Position numbers and translations under genes: made by a program
Shown: in pieces, positions 11,495-23,257 of the stretch
Numbering within the stretch: the first letter of the stretch is position 1
Layout of the letters: each line of letters starts with the position of its first letter
The notes under the pieces: generated by a model
Told to the model about the DNA's origin: nothing
Seen by the model: the letters and a program-made list of their open reading frames with translations, nothing else
Database searches by the model: none
Source of the DNA: Ovis canadensis
Taxonomy: Eukaryota; Chordata; Mammalia; Artiodactyla; Bovidae
Direction: 5' to 3'
Length of the DNA stretch: 64,000 bases
Assembly (NCBI RefSeq): GCF_042477335.2
Contig: NC_091245.1
Span: forward strand, 229,461,501-229,525,500

Positions 11495-11709
11495 TGCTTA
11501 GTTGCTCAGCTGTGTCTGACTCTTTGCAACCCCATATAGCAAAGGCTATGTAGCCTGCCAGGCTCCTCTGTCCATGGGATTCTCCAGGCAAGAATACTGG
11601 AGTGGGTTGCATGCCCTCCTCCAGGGGATCTTCCCAACCCAGGGATCAAGCCCAGATCTCCCACATTGCAGGTAGATTCTTTACCGTCTAAGCCACCAGA
11701 GAAGTCCAT
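11495..11709 (-). mobile_element. Bov-tA SINE, antisense
   Basis: Reverse complement of the full Bov-tA: TTAGTTGCTCAGCTGTGTCTG at one end and CTAAGCCACCAGAGAAGTCC at the other. Confidence 0.92.
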
Positions 11710-11939
11710 TAACAAATTTAGGTAAAGGCAAAAAAGCAAGGTCAGAAAATGTCATGGGGAAAAGCTGGTGGGGTTCAAGGTCAAAGACTGGGCTCACCGC
11801 TGAGCCGCCAGGCCCTTCTTCCCCACCCTCTTTCTCCCACAGCTGAGGCTTGTGAACAAATCCGAGGCAGTAGGCTCCAGGTGAAACCAAGCAACTCTGA
11901 CTGGGACTTGAATGCACTTGTCTTTTAGTCAAAATTGCT

Positions 11940-12470
11940 CCCCTTGAGTCAGGACTTACTGAAGCTCAGGTTCTTTGTTCGCAGAAAGAGTTCAGTGAGA
12001 GACAAACTGATAGGGAAGAAGTGGATTTATTAAAAGAGATACATAGTCGACAGACAGAGTGTGCTCCATCTCAATGCCCCAGGATCTGGGATCGTCTTGG
12101 AAAGTGAGAGCGGCCCTGGGAGAAACATACTGCAAAGACAGAACCCAGACTGTCTCAAAAGGTAAGAGCACCCCTGGAGGCTAGTTTTTGTGGGCTGTGT
12201 CATTTCTTATGCTAACGACAGTGGGAGGATTATTTCAAGTCTTTGGGGAAGGAGCAGAGATTTTCAGGATTTGGGCCACTGCCCACTTTTTGACCTGTTA
12301 TGGTCGGCCTCAGAGATGTTCTGGTGTTGGTGGTGTGTTATTTAGCTTGTGCTAATGTATTACAGTGAGTAAGGCTCAAGGTCTGTGGGGAGGTGAACCT
12401 TCCGCCATCTTGGGCCTAGTCGGCTTTAGCCAGTTTATGCCATATTTTCAAGGGCTGTGTTATTCTTTTA
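11940..12470 (-). mobile_element. Probable solo LTR fragment of an endogenous retrovirus, antisense
   Basis: Read on the minus strand the right part carries CCGCCATCTTGG-like GC-rich sequence, and the left part carries AATAAATCCACTTCTTCCC (signal at 12031-12026) followed by CTCTCACTGAACTCTTTCTG and CTGAGCTTCAGTAAGTCCTGA. This is the layout of an LTR R-U5 region. No internal retroviral genes accompany it. The family cannot be named and the limits are approximate. Confidence 0.55.
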
Positions 12471-12546
12471 AAGGTTGTGCCCTGCCCGCTTCCCTCCTGT
12501 TTCACAGGGACTGTCTACTGGGCTCCTGTGGGCTGTTCTGGCCTCA

Positions 12547-12566
12547 TTAAAAAAAAAAAAAAAAAG
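12547..12566. repeat. Poly(A) run
   Basis: About 18 consecutive A. It may be the tail of an unrecognised retroposed fragment; the GC-richer DNA to 13180 shows no clear family. Confidence 0.6.
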
Positions 12567-13929
12567 AATGCCTCCTTCTCCTTCATCAGTGGTTCCATCT
12601 ACACTGTTTGGATCTGCAGCTTCCATGCTGATCCCTGAGGCTAAAGGCCAAGGCCGCAAGCTGAAGCGGCAGGCCTGGGCTGATATTCTTCTAGGCTTTG
12701 GGGGTGTGTCATAACCACATCTTGGGATGTAGTGGGTCCAGGGGTCAGTTCCTCACAGCTGAGGGGAACCTGACTAGGGACATGGGAACAGTTTACCTGC
12801 CCGGAGTGGGTTGTGCTCATGGTGAGTGGGAAGCTGTAAGAACATAAACATTCCTGTGGGGTAGAGAGGAAACGGCTGGTTCATGGCTTGGGAGCTCTGG
12901 GGCTCCAGTGTGGATTGTGCTGGGGACCAGCACCCAGGCTGCAAGAAGCCCACAGGAATGCAGTGGGCACTCCTCTCTGGTGCTGGTCTACCAGGTAGGG
13001 CAGTGGGTCTGTGGTGGCAGGGGGACAGAGGTCAGGGAGGGAGCCCTGAGGAGTCCTTACGCATCTCACTGTGAAGCCGGCTCATCTCATTTGGGAGAAA
13101 AGATGTCAAGGCCTCATCTGTTTGCCGTTCATGTTACTCCCTGTGTCATCCGAGGAGGTTTGCTTTATGAACTTCGCACAAAGTAGTTTCAGGGTTTGAT
13201 GATAATATCATTCACTCTGCCCTCTTCATAAATGAGAAGCCAGAAAATCTCTAGGTTTTGGTAAATTCACAATGAAATGACCAGTGCTCTGGACCCAGGT
13301 CTTGCCATTCTGTGCCCTGGGATTGCTGTAATTTCTTTAAAATGGAATGAAATGTCTCAAGTTTTCAGGAAAAGAACTTTTAAGAAACCATAAGTGATAA
13401 ACTTGGTGTTCAAAAGGTCAAGTGATAATCAAACCTGTCTCAGGTCAATGACTATGAGGAGGAGGAAAGTAACAACCTCACTTTTGTTATTGAATCTCTT
13501 TTAATATGAATCTTTAAAAATTTCTGCACATTTTGTTTCTCTTTCCTTTAGTGACCCTTAACATAAAAATGAAGTAAAATCTTAAAAAGCATTATATATG
13601 TAAAAATTAAAACTTTGATTTCTCAGCCTTAAATTCAAAAGCAAATGGACAGGCAGTTATTATTTTGTCTGTTGAACAACCTCCTGGAGAATTTCTACCT
13701 CTGAGAAATGTCTTCTCCACTAACTCCATCTGCATGGTCAGTACAGTGTGACTCATACCATGAGGATTCCCCCAGTCCTAAGATCCCAGCTCCCTGGAGA
13801 CAGCCCAGTGGTCAACTTGACATTACTGGGCAATTGCAGTTCCTCTCAAAGAATTTAGAACTAAGGCTAAGCAATCTAAGTCTAAGCATTGTCTTCAACT
13901 ATGGAGATATAAATCTGGGAAATTTTGAT

Positions 13930-14540
13930 ATTTGTTGTTCAGTCACTAAGTCATGTCAGCTCTTTGTGACCCCATGGATTGCAGCATGCCAGGCTTCCCT
14001 GTCCTTCACCATCTCCCAGAGTTTGCTCAAACTCATATCCACTGAGTCGATGATGCCATTCAACCATCTCATCCTCCATTATCCCCTTCTCCTGACTTCA
14101 GTCTTTCTCAGCATAAGGTTCTTTTCTAAATGAGTCAGTTCTTTGCATCAGGTGGCCAAAGTATTGTAGTTTCAACTACAGCATCAGCCTTTCCAATGAA
14201 TATTCAGGGTTGATTTCCTTTAGGATTGATTGGTTTGATCTCCTTGCTGTCCAAGGGACTCTCAAGGGTCTTCTCCAGCACCATAGTTCGAAAGCATCAA
14301 TTCTTCAACACTTAGCCTTCTTTATGGTCCAACTCTCACATCCATACATGACTACTGGAAAAACCATATTCGGACTGGTTTTCCATTGACTATTCAGACC
14401 TTTGTCGGCAAAGTAATGTCTTTATTTTTTAATATGCTGTCTAGGTTTGTGATAGCTTTTCTTCCAGGGAACAAGCATCTTTTTAATTTCATGGCTGCTG
14501 TCATCATCCACAGTGATTTTGGAGCCCAAGAAAATAAAGC
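13930..14540 (-). mobile_element. Diverged BovB fragment, antisense
   Basis: Same 3' segment of BovB as the copies near 2-3.4 kb, beginning TTGTTGTTCAGTCACTAAGTC and ending at GGAGCCCAAGAAAATAAAG. It contains a small internal insertion around 14370-14385. Confidence 0.9.
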
Positions 14541-14554
14541 TATTAAAAAATAAT

Positions 14555-14780
14555 AATAAATTTCATTTTTAGAGCAGTCTTAGTTTCACAGAAAAACTGA
14601 AAAGAAAGTATAGAGATTTCCATAAACTCTCTGCCCCCACAAACGTACACGCTCCTCCACCAGGAACATTCTCCACCAGAACAGTCCATGTATTATACTG
14701 GGTGTCATCACAGTGACACATCATTATCACACAAAGCCCACAGTTTACACTGAACTCTTGGTGGATTGTCAGCGAGGCTA
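14555..14780 (-). mobile_element. Old L1 3'UTR fragment, antisense
   Basis: The GTTTCACAGAAAAACTGAAAAG .. CACATCATTATCACACAAAG order matches the reverse of an old mammalian L1 3'UTR. An open minus-strand frame across it is fortuitous. Confidence 0.6.
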
Positions 14781-15018
14781 AGACTATAATCCCTGGGGAA
14801 AGATCCAGAGCTGAGGTCTTCAGCTTGTGGAAGGGCAGTAGTTTACAGAAACAGAAAAGGCGCATATTCAGATAAACCCTTTGCCAGGGCCAGTCCCCTT
14901 TCCATGGCTGACCTAGGGCGGGGCTGGTGGACCTACGGCTCTTAGGGCTTCACTTCCACTCACAGGAGGCAGCAAGGGTTCCTATGGATGCCAACCCCAG
15001 GCTGGCGTCTGTACTAGG

Positions 15019-15108
15019 TGGCTGCTGCTGCTGCTGCTAAATCACGTCACTCATTTCTGACTCTGTGTGACCCCATAGGCGGCAGCCTACCAGGCTCCCC
15101 CATCCCAG
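15019..15108 (-). mobile_element. Truncated Bov-A fragment, antisense
   Basis: Starts with the CTG-repeat form of the Bov-A tail (GCTGCTGCTGCTGCTGCTAA) and breaks off after about 90 bp at CCATCCCAGG. Confidence 0.8.
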
Positions 15109-15709
15109 GTGGGCAGGAGGGCAAAAGGGTAAATTTGACATTTGGGGGTCAACAGCTTCTGGGGTTTGGTTTCAAACTGCAAGTGAAGCCCAGCACTGCC
15201 TGCTCCCACCCCCAACCTCCACCCCACGCCTTGCACACCAATCTTCTTCCACCTGGCCCTTTATTTCTCAGTTACCCTAGGTCCATGTTGGCCCACCTGC
15301 CTTCATCTCAGCACTCTCCAGTACCTGGAAAGTGTACTTTGCTTTTTCTGGGTCTCTATTTCCTCATCTATAAAGAGGGATAGTACTAATAATTCTCATT
15401 CTCTTCAGAATCAGATGATGATTTAAAGATGCTGGGGCCATCAACCTGGAGAAGAGAAAGCCTTGTGGCAGAGAAAATAGCCAGAGTGAGTGTGGAAAGC
15501 AGGACCAAGATAGTGGGGGGGTAGTAGCAGGGAGAGAAATTTTAGTGCAGGATCAGAGAAAACCAGAGAGAGAGAAGGCTGCTTCAGGAAAGAGTGAATT
15601 CCCAACCTTAAAGGAAGTAAAAGAATCTGGAGGGTCCTTTGGTAAGGATGCTGAAAGTGGAGAATAAACAGGGTCTGGACTTGAAAAGTCTCCTCTGAGA
15701 GAAATACCA

Positions 15710-15870
15710 GTGTCAGCTTTGGAGTCGCACAGACCTGAATTTAAATCTTAGTGCCACCTCTTACTAGCTAGGTTACCTTCTCTCTGAGCCTCATTTGCCT
15801 TTATGTGGCAGGGAGGTAATAAGTGTGCCTGGCTTGTAGTACTTTTGCAAGAATTCACTGAAGTAGGAGA
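15710..15870 (+). mobile_element. MIR SINE
   Basis: Contains the MIR order TTTGGAGTCGCACAGACCTG, TCTTACTAGCTAGGTTACC, CTCTGAGCCTCA. Confidence 0.75.
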
Positions 15871-16432
15871 TGGGAAGGATCCCAGAGGAAGTGGGTACTC
15901 AGTACCTGGGAAATTTCATTAAATCACCATGTGGTTCTAAAGAATGGTTGTAAACAGTGAAGGGCACAATGGAGAAGATGTTGCTGCTACCCCCAGGGCC
16001 AGAGTCTAGAAAGATTACCAGCAGGAAGACAGAGATTGGAAGCAAGTAGTTTGTTCTTTGCAGAGGAACAAGGGAAAAATCAGTGGGAGATATATATATT
16101 GATTTTTTTTTTCCTGAACTCTAATTCAGTTCCATAGCTCTGTAAATCTGCCTTTCCGTCACTGCCATACTATCTTGATTACTCTGGCTGTATACTAAAG
16201 TTTTTATTATTTTTTTAGTTAAAAATTTTTATTTGGCTGTACTGGGTCTTCATTGCTGTTTTCTCTAGTTGTGGTGAGCAAAGTTACTGTCTAGTTGTGG
16301 TGCTTGGGTTTCTCACTGTGGTGGCTCCTCTCATTGTGGAACTGGAGCACGGGCTCCAGGGCACAATGGCTTTAGTAGTTGCCGTGCATGGGCTCAGCAG
16401 TTGCGGCTCACTGAGGCTTAGTTGCCCCTGCA

Positions 16433-17371
16433 GTTCAGTTCAGTCACTCAGCCATGTCCAACTCTTTGGACATGGAGCAGCACGCCAGGCTTCCCTGTCC
16501 ATCACCAACTCCCGGAGCTTGCTCAAACTTAGGTTCATTGATTCAGTGATTCCATCCAGCCATCTCATCCTCTGTCGTCCCCTTCTCCTCCTGACTTCAA
16601 TCTTTCCCAGCATCAAGGTTTTTCCAATGAGTCAGTTCTTCAAATCAGATGGCCAAAGTATTGGAGTTTCAGCTTCAGCATCAGTGCTTCCAATGAATAT
16701 TCAGGACTGATTTCCTTGAGGGTTGACTGGTTTGATGTCCTTGCAGTCCAAGGGACTCTCAATAGTCTTCTTCAACAGTTCAAAAGCATCAATTCTTCAG
16801 GGCTCAGCTTTCTTTAGAGTCCAACTTTCACATCCATACATGACTACTGGAAAAGCCATAGCTTTGACTAGACGGACATTTGTTGGCAGGGTAATGCCTC
16901 TGCTTTTTAATATGCTGTCTGGGTTGCTCATCAGAGAAGGCGATGGCACCCAACTCCAGTACTCTTGCCTGGAAAATCCCATGGATGGAGGAGCCTGGTA
17001 GGCTGCAGTCCATGGGGTCTCGAAGAGTCAGACATGACTGAGCGACTTCACTTTCACTTTTCACTTTCCACTTTCATGCATTGAAGAAGGAAATGGCAAC
17101 CCACTCCAGTGTTCTTGCCTGGAGAATCCCGGGGATAGGGGAGCCTGGTGGGCTGTCTATGGGGTCGCACAGAGTCGGACATGACTGAAGTGACTTAGCA
17201 GCAGCAGCAGCAGGTTGCTCATAGCTTTTCTCCCAAGGAGCAAGCATCTTTTAATTTCATCGCTGCAGTCACCATCTGCAGTGATTTTGGAGCCCCCTCA
17301 AAATAGTCTCTCACTGTTTCCTTTGTTTCCCCATCTATTTGCCACGAAGTGATGGGGCTGGATGCCGTGAT
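16433..17371 (-). mobile_element. BovB fragment, antisense, split by a Bov-A2
   Basis: The 3' part is at 16433-16931 and the continuation at 17213-17371, ending near the GAAGTGATGGGGCTGGATGCC words. The interruption is a Bov-A2 with its own duplication. Confidence 0.92.
16932..17212 (+). mobile_element. Bov-A2 SINE with 10-bp target-site duplication
   Basis: Full dimer from AGAGAAGGCGATGGCACC to the AGCAGCAGCAGCAG tail. Flanked by GGTTGCTCAT at 16922-16931 and 17213-17222. Confidence 0.95.
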
Positions 17372-18372
17372 CTGGTTGCTCCTTGGTATTTGTTATGCTC
17401 CTGGTCTTCCCGGACCAGGGCTTGAACTTGTGTCTCTTGCATTGGTAGGCAGATTCTTAACCACTGGACCACCAGGGAAGTCCACTAGGTCTTAAAATCT
17501 GTTAATATAGATACTCCAACTTTATTCTTTCACAATGTTGTTTTGGCTATTATATGACCTTTGAATTTTCATGAAAAGTTTGGAATCAGCTTGTCAGTTT
17601 CTATGAAAGAGTTTTCCAGGCTTTTGATAAGAATTGTATTAAATATAAAAAATGGGGGGAAAGGATATTTTCATAGTATCAAGTCCACCAGTTTATGAAT
17701 GTGGTCTATCTCTCCATTTATTCAGATTTCCTTTAATTTCTCTCAGCAATATTCTGAAGTTGGTAAAAAGGTTACAATCTTGCATATATTTCATTAGATT
17801 TATTCCTAAGTATTTTGTATATTTTGATGCTATTGTCAATGAAAGTTTTTATAGTGGTGCAATTAACATACAATAAAATGTATAGAACTTAAGGGCTCAG
17901 TTCAATAACTTTAGACAGTTTTATACATCCGTACAGCCATCACCTAAAACAAGATATAGATCATCCCAGAAAGGTTTCTAATGCCACTTTCTAATCCCTA
18001 CCCCTATGCCACCCCCACTACAGAGCAACCACTTCCTGGTCTCTATCACTATAGATTTAGTCTTGCCTATTTGGGATTTCATATATATGTATTCATGTAG
18101 TATGTATTATTTGAAGTCTTGCTTCTTTGATTAAGCATAATGTGCTTGACATTAATCCATGTTTTGTGTGTCAGAAATTTCTTTTAATTGTTGAGTATTA
18201 TTCCTTTACGTGAGTGAATGGCAATTTGGCTATCCATTTGGGTTGTTTCTAGTTTGGGGAGATTATGAATGACTGCTATAAAGATCTTTGTATTAGATTT
18301 TGAGTGTATTTACATTTTCATTTCCCTCTGTAAACACCTAAGAATGGAATTGCAGGGTCATAGGGTGCATGC

Positions 18373-18507
18373 ATGGAGAAGGCAATGGCAACCCACTCCA
18401 GTATTCTTGCCTGGAGAATCCCAGGGACAGAGGAGCTTAGTGGGCTGCCCTCTATGGGGTTGCACAGAGTCGGACACAACTGAAGCGACTTAGCAGCAGC
18501 AGCAGCA
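18373..18507 (+). mobile_element. Bov-A monomer SINE
   Basis: One Bov-A unit with a GCA tail, flanked by the 10-bp duplication GGGTGCATGC at 18363-18372 and 18508-18517. Confidence 0.9.
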
Positions 18508-18517
18508 GGGTGCATGC

Positions 18518-18716
18518 GTGCTTAGTCGCTTCAGTCGTGTCTGACTCTGTGACCCCATGGACCATAGCCAGCCAGACTCCTTTGTTTGTGGGATTTTCCC
18601 AGCAAGAATACTGGAGTGGGTTGCCATGCCCTCCTCCAGGGGATCTTCCTGACCTAGTCATCGAACCCAAGTCTCCTCCATTGCAGGTGGATTCTTTACC
18701 ACTGAGCGACCAGGGT
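18518..18716 (-). mobile_element. Bov-tA SINE, antisense
   Basis: Reverse Bov-tA, from TGCTTAGTCGCTTCAGTCGTG to CACTGAGCGACCAGGG. It faces the Bov-A just to its left. Confidence 0.92.
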
Positions 18717-19227
18717 TTTCTATGAAATGCCAAACAGTTCTCAAAAGTGTTTGTACAATTGTGTATTTCTACACAGTTTTTCTTTTATGGTTTATGCTTT
18801 TTGTGCCTCACCCAAGAAACCTTTACCTACTCTAAAGTGAAGGAGATCTTCCCCTATGTTTTCTTCCAGAAGCTCTATGGTTTTAGGATTTACATTTAGG
18901 TCTATGATCCATCTCCAATTTAAATTTTTATTCAGAGTGAGTGAGAAAGCATTTGAAATTCATTTCCCATGCAAATATCTAGTTTTTAAATATCAGCAGC
19001 ATTAAAAAAAGAAAGACTTTCCACATTAGCGAGTGTTTAGTCCATTTTTATTTAATATAATTTTTATGATTGGTTTTAAGTGTACTTTCTACTTTGCATC
19101 TCTGTGGACCCTTTCTTGCCTTCTTTTAAGTGAGTAATCACTAGCTTATTATTTAATTTCCTGGATTGCTGTCTTAGCTATTGCTCATTCTTATTTTTGA
19201 AATTAATTTTTTTAATTGATTGCTTTA

Positions 19228-19295
19228 GAGCTAGGCTTCTCCACCTTGGTACTATTGACATTTTGAGTCAGATAATTCTTGGTGGGGTGTGCTTT
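19228..19295 (-). mobile_element. MER20-like DNA transposon remnant
   Basis: CTTCTCCACCTTGGTACTATTGACATTTTG resembles the reverse terminal region of MER20. Only about 70 bp can be recognised; the AT-rich DNA around it (18990-20165) is otherwise unassigned. Confidence 0.45.
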
Positions 19296-20167
19296 ATTTG
19301 TATTTTGCTTCATTGTGGTTTGCTGATATTGCTTGTTTCATACACTGATGTTTTTCATAAAATTTGAGAATTCATGGTCACTGTTTCTTCAGTTATTTTT
19401 CTGTCCCATCCTCACTCTTGACTCTTTCTGGTATTTGAGTAACATATAACGTACACTGTTTTATAGTCTCCTACATGTCTTTGTAAAATGTGTTCCGTTA
19501 ATTTTCCTTTAATCTTTTTTCTTCTTTTCTTCAGATCAGGTAATTTGTATTGATCAACTTCACTCACTCCTTCTTTGCCATCTCCAAGTTCTGTTAAGCC
19601 AATTCAGTGACATTTTCATTCCAGTTTTTTGTTTAACTGTACCAGAATTTTTTAATTTTCCACTTCTCTATTTTATCTATTTTCTTATTAAGACCATAGT
19701 GGCCTTAAATTCTTTGATCATATTTATTATTGCTGCTATAAAATCTACCAAGATCAATATCTAGGCTTCTGCAAGTTAACTACCATTGGCAGCTGTTTTT
19801 TATTGACTCTCATTCACATTTTCCTGTTTCTTTGCATGTCTAATAGTTTCTCAGGTTTATATTGTACTAGGCAAGTGTTATGTTGAAAATCTGTAAATAT
19901 TCTGGATTCTACTGTTTTTCCCTGAAGAGTTTTGATGTTTGATTTTTGTTCTAGTAAGTAGTTCAGTTACTATCTAGTCATCTTGATCTTTTTTTAAGTC
20001 TTTTTTTTTTTTTTTGATGGGAGTAGCAGGGGGAACATGTTATAGTTTGTCTCAGCAAGTCTGTAAAAGCCTGAGGTGTTCCCAAGAAGCTTCAGTTAGT
20101 TGTCACTCAGCTTCCCCATTTTCTCTTGTGGATCCTGTCAACACTTGAATTTAGGCTTAGTTAGGTC

Positions 20168-20445
20168 TGGAGAAGGCAATGGCACCCCACTCCAGTACTC
20201 TTGCCTGGAAAATCCCATGGACGGAGGGGCCTGGTAGGCTGCAGTCCATGGGGTCGCGAAGAATCAGACATGACTGAGCGACTTCACTTTCACTTTTCAC
20301 TTTCATGCATTGAAGAAGGAAATGGCAACCCACTCCAGTGTTCTTGCCTGGAGAACTCCAGGGACAGCGGAGCCTGGTGGGCTGCCGTCTGTGGGGTCGC
20401 ACAGAGTCGGACACGACTGAAGCGACTTAGCAGCAGTAGCAGCAG
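20168..20445 (+). mobile_element. Bov-A2 SINE
   Basis: Complete dimer from GGAGAAGGCAATGGCACC to AGCAGTAGCAGCAG. Approximate duplication of TTAGGTCTG/CTAGATCTG at the two ends. Confidence 0.93.
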
Positions 20446-21108
20446 GCTAGATCTGAAATGGGCCTTCTTTGAGAGAGTTGTCCTTACCTCTCATACACAG
20501 CCTAAGTGTCTTCACTGGATGTCCCTCCACTCTGTTTTGGCCAGAACTTGATATTCCCCACAACACTCATTTACAGTGTCTCTGTTCCACTCTCAGCCCC
20601 ACAGCAGCCACTTCCGGCTGAGCCTTGGATTCTGGCCCCTGTGCATATCCAGTGAGCCCTCAGCTAAGGGCTCATGAGGGGCCCACACATAGACTTCCAA
20701 GTCTCCCTCTCTGTTAAGCTCTCCATAGACTCCAGCCGCATCCTTTATCTTCACTTCAGTCCATCTCCCCTTGTATTCCAGGTTGCTGTGCCACAGTCAG
20801 AAAAGTGTCTGCTCGCAGAGAGCTGAGGTGATCATGAGACAGTTTGTGACTGCTTCGCCCAAGGATGCTATCTTGTACTCCCTGTAGTCCAGTGTTGCCC
20901 AGTGTCTGAACACAGCTGCTTAGCACAGTTTATCCAGTTTCACAGTTTACTGTTTACTGTGGATGGCCTAGTGCAATACAAGTTAACCTGTGAGAGCTGG
21001 AAGAGGAAGGCCCTGGAGACTCCTTGAAAGTTTTTGAGTCTTGAGTGGAGTCTTGAGTGTGAATTGTTCCTGAGGCCTCACTTAAATACTCAAAGCCCTT
21101 GAATTCCA

Positions 21109-21315
21109 TGAAAGTGAAAGTGTTAGTTGCTCAGTCGTGTCCGACTCTGCGACTCCATGGACTGTAGCCCACCAGGCTCCTCTGTCCATGGAATTCTCCA
21201 GGTAAGAATACTGGAGTAGGTTGCCATGCCCTTCTCCAGAGGATCTTCCCAACCCAGGGAAGATCCCAGGTCTCCCGCGTTGAGGACAGATTCTTTAATG
21301 TTTGAGCTACCCGGA
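21109..21315 (-). mobile_element. Bov-tA SINE, antisense
   Basis: Reverse Bov-tA beginning GTGAAAGTGTTAGTTGCTCAG; the promoter end is diverged (TTTGAGCTACCCGGA). A short GGGAAGATCCC duplication lies inside near 21255-21270. Confidence 0.9.
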
Positions 21316-21319
21316 CTCC

Positions 21320-23257
21320 ATGAGGCACCACTAAAATCCTTAAAGTCCCCTTTCTGCTTAAACTACCAGGATCTGTTGCTGTTACCTCAAAAATCTGAAT
21401 AGATTGTCACCACTGTATTTCTAAAAATGGAAGGAAAGAGAGAGAATATAATCACTGAAGTGAAGGTGGGGTTTTGTAATTCTTAATTCCTATTTCCTTG
21501 GATCTGTGGTTGATGTTGGAAACGTCCACTAGTTCTTACTCTAATCCAGATAACAAATGCCTGTCCCAGAATCTGTAATCACATCCTTCATTTTATGTTA
21601 GAAACTTTCTATCCAGAGAAAGGAGTGGAAGATAAGATTTTTCAGACTGCATGTTCTAATTTGGCTATCAAATATTATTTTTAATGAAAAGGATAAAAAT
21701 AATCCAAAGCCACATTTTTTTTCCTGCTTTGTTATACCCAATTACAAATTTAGTAATCTGGTGATTAATTTTTATTGTTGTTCTTCTAAGTTTCAGGTGC
21801 TGTTCACATCTAAGCATTTTACCTAAACATAGTATTACAGGTGTGCATGGGTGTGTGTATATATTTATTCATCTCTAAATTCCACACTGTTCCTTCCTGC
21901 ATCTTGTGAAAACCTTTGCAGATGGATATTCTCTACTGAACAGTTTCCCAGAAGTGTGTCATGTCATGTTGCTGGAGTTTACATGTGTGTATAGCTAATC
22001 TAACTTTATCACCTAATACCAGTTATATACTTTGTTATTGTGGTATAAAGCTGGGTGAAAGTTGTGTTAACCCTAAACAATTTTTATTGCATACATTTTA
22101 AAAAGTTATCTCATTTTGAGTTTAAGCTAGGCTTATTCCTGTTCCAAATGAAAGCACCCAAATTCTCGATACCTCCTATTTCTTGCTTCTGTTATGCTTT
22201 TACCTTATCCTCAGGCCATGAACTGTTTTTTTCTGCTTTCTATGTGGAATCCCAACTTAACGGCCACTCCAACCCAGAAGCATTGAGAAATTAGAAAATT
22301 CCAGCATAGGCATCAGAATGTAAAATGAGTTTAACCAAAAGGAAAAGAAGAGCAGCAGTCTCATTTGTAAAGTCCAATAGCTTTAATGTGTTTACTCTTG
22401 CTTTAGTCTGGTCATCAAGGGTGTATTTTCAGCTGTTCATTTGGTATACAACAACACAGAGTCAGTGATGGCGTGAACACATTAGTCTCTACAAGGCTAA
22501 ATCTACCTCTAGCACACGTCCAAGGGACCTGAATGACATGCCATGCATCTTAAGTGACCGTGCACTCCCATGTACTCCAAGCTCAGCACCAAACTGACAT
22601 TTAGCTTTATTTCAAATGTCTCTTAGAAACTAACATAGACTAGTAGGTATAAAAACCTCTGAAGAGTACCAAGAGCGATGAGGTTTTGCCAAGGTTTTGT
22701 TGTGTTTTATGGACAGTTTTCAGGGACTAACTTACCAGAAAGTCTGATTGATTTGAGCGGTCATTTTGATCTATGAGTTAATTATTAAAATACAGTTGGA
22801 AGGTTCCTAAAAGAAAGCATTGTTGAATATATCCTGCTATCTTTTTATAAACCCATAACATCTTATGATTTTTAAAGTAGCAAGAAAACACTGATGGAAA
22901 ATTTTTCTTGATGTTAAAATGGGTATAGTAAATGCATTTGCAAAGTCCTGTTTCAAACTTCAGGAGGGAACAAGGGCAGAGCTTTTGAGATATACAGTTC
23001 ATGAAAACTACTTGACAGTTTGTAAGTTTTTTTCTTACTCCATCCAACCCTCCTTTCTTTTCTTTATAACTGGATTCCCCCTATGGTTTTAATCTTACCA
23101 AATTAGAAATTGGTTTCATTTAATTTGCATTTCCTTTTGTATATTCTCTTATTAAAAACAACAAAAATTCCACGCTGACCACAATGAAATATTCCCAATC
23201 TCTTATTTACTCTATTATTTTAATTCAATAGGATTCTGATGTAATTTGGCAACAGCT
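21320..23257. other. Intergenic DNA without recognisable features
   Basis: AT-rich, with no coding pattern or ruminant SINE. If the PPM1L 3'UTR is very long its end could reach this region, but I see no proof. Confidence 0.4.

Larger units (their letters stand above)
16207..17485 (-). mobile_element. CHR (tRNA-derived cetartiodactyl) SINE, antisense, split by BovB
   Basis: The left part 16207-16432 (TTTGGCTGTACTGGGTCTTC .. GGCTTAGTTGCCC) and the right part 17372-17485 (CTTCCCGGACCAGGGC .. CCACCAGGGAAGTCC) join into one CHR element. A BovB sits between them. Confidence 0.85.
16115..17845 (-). mobile_element. L1M ORF2 fragment, antisense, host of a nested cluster
   Basis: The flanks 16115-16206 (CCATACTATCTTGATTACTC) and 17486-17845 (TCTTAAAATCTG .. 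TATTCCTAAGTATTTTG) are consecutive pieces of L1 ORF2 in reverse. The DNA between them is a later CHR/BovB/Bov-A2 nest. Confidence 0.75.
17846..18990 (-). mobile_element. Second L1M fragment (3'UTR and ORF2 C-terminus), antisense
   Basis: Runs from the L1M 3'UTR (CAATTAACATACAATAAAATG) through CATTTGGGTTGTTTCTAG to TCTATGATCCATCTCC. Its order relative to the fragment on its left shows a separate element or a rearrangement. Split by two younger SINEs at 18373-18716. Confidence 0.75.

Noticed and set aside
12365-13186. Several 60-90-codon frames on both strands in GC-richer DNA
   Set aside because: They overlap each other, have no splice or family support and partly lie in LTR-derived sequence.
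16932-17212. Regularly repeated short modules that could be mistaken for a CRISPR-like array
   Set aside because: They are the two monomers of a Bov-A2 SINE; dispersed copies with duplications show retroposition.
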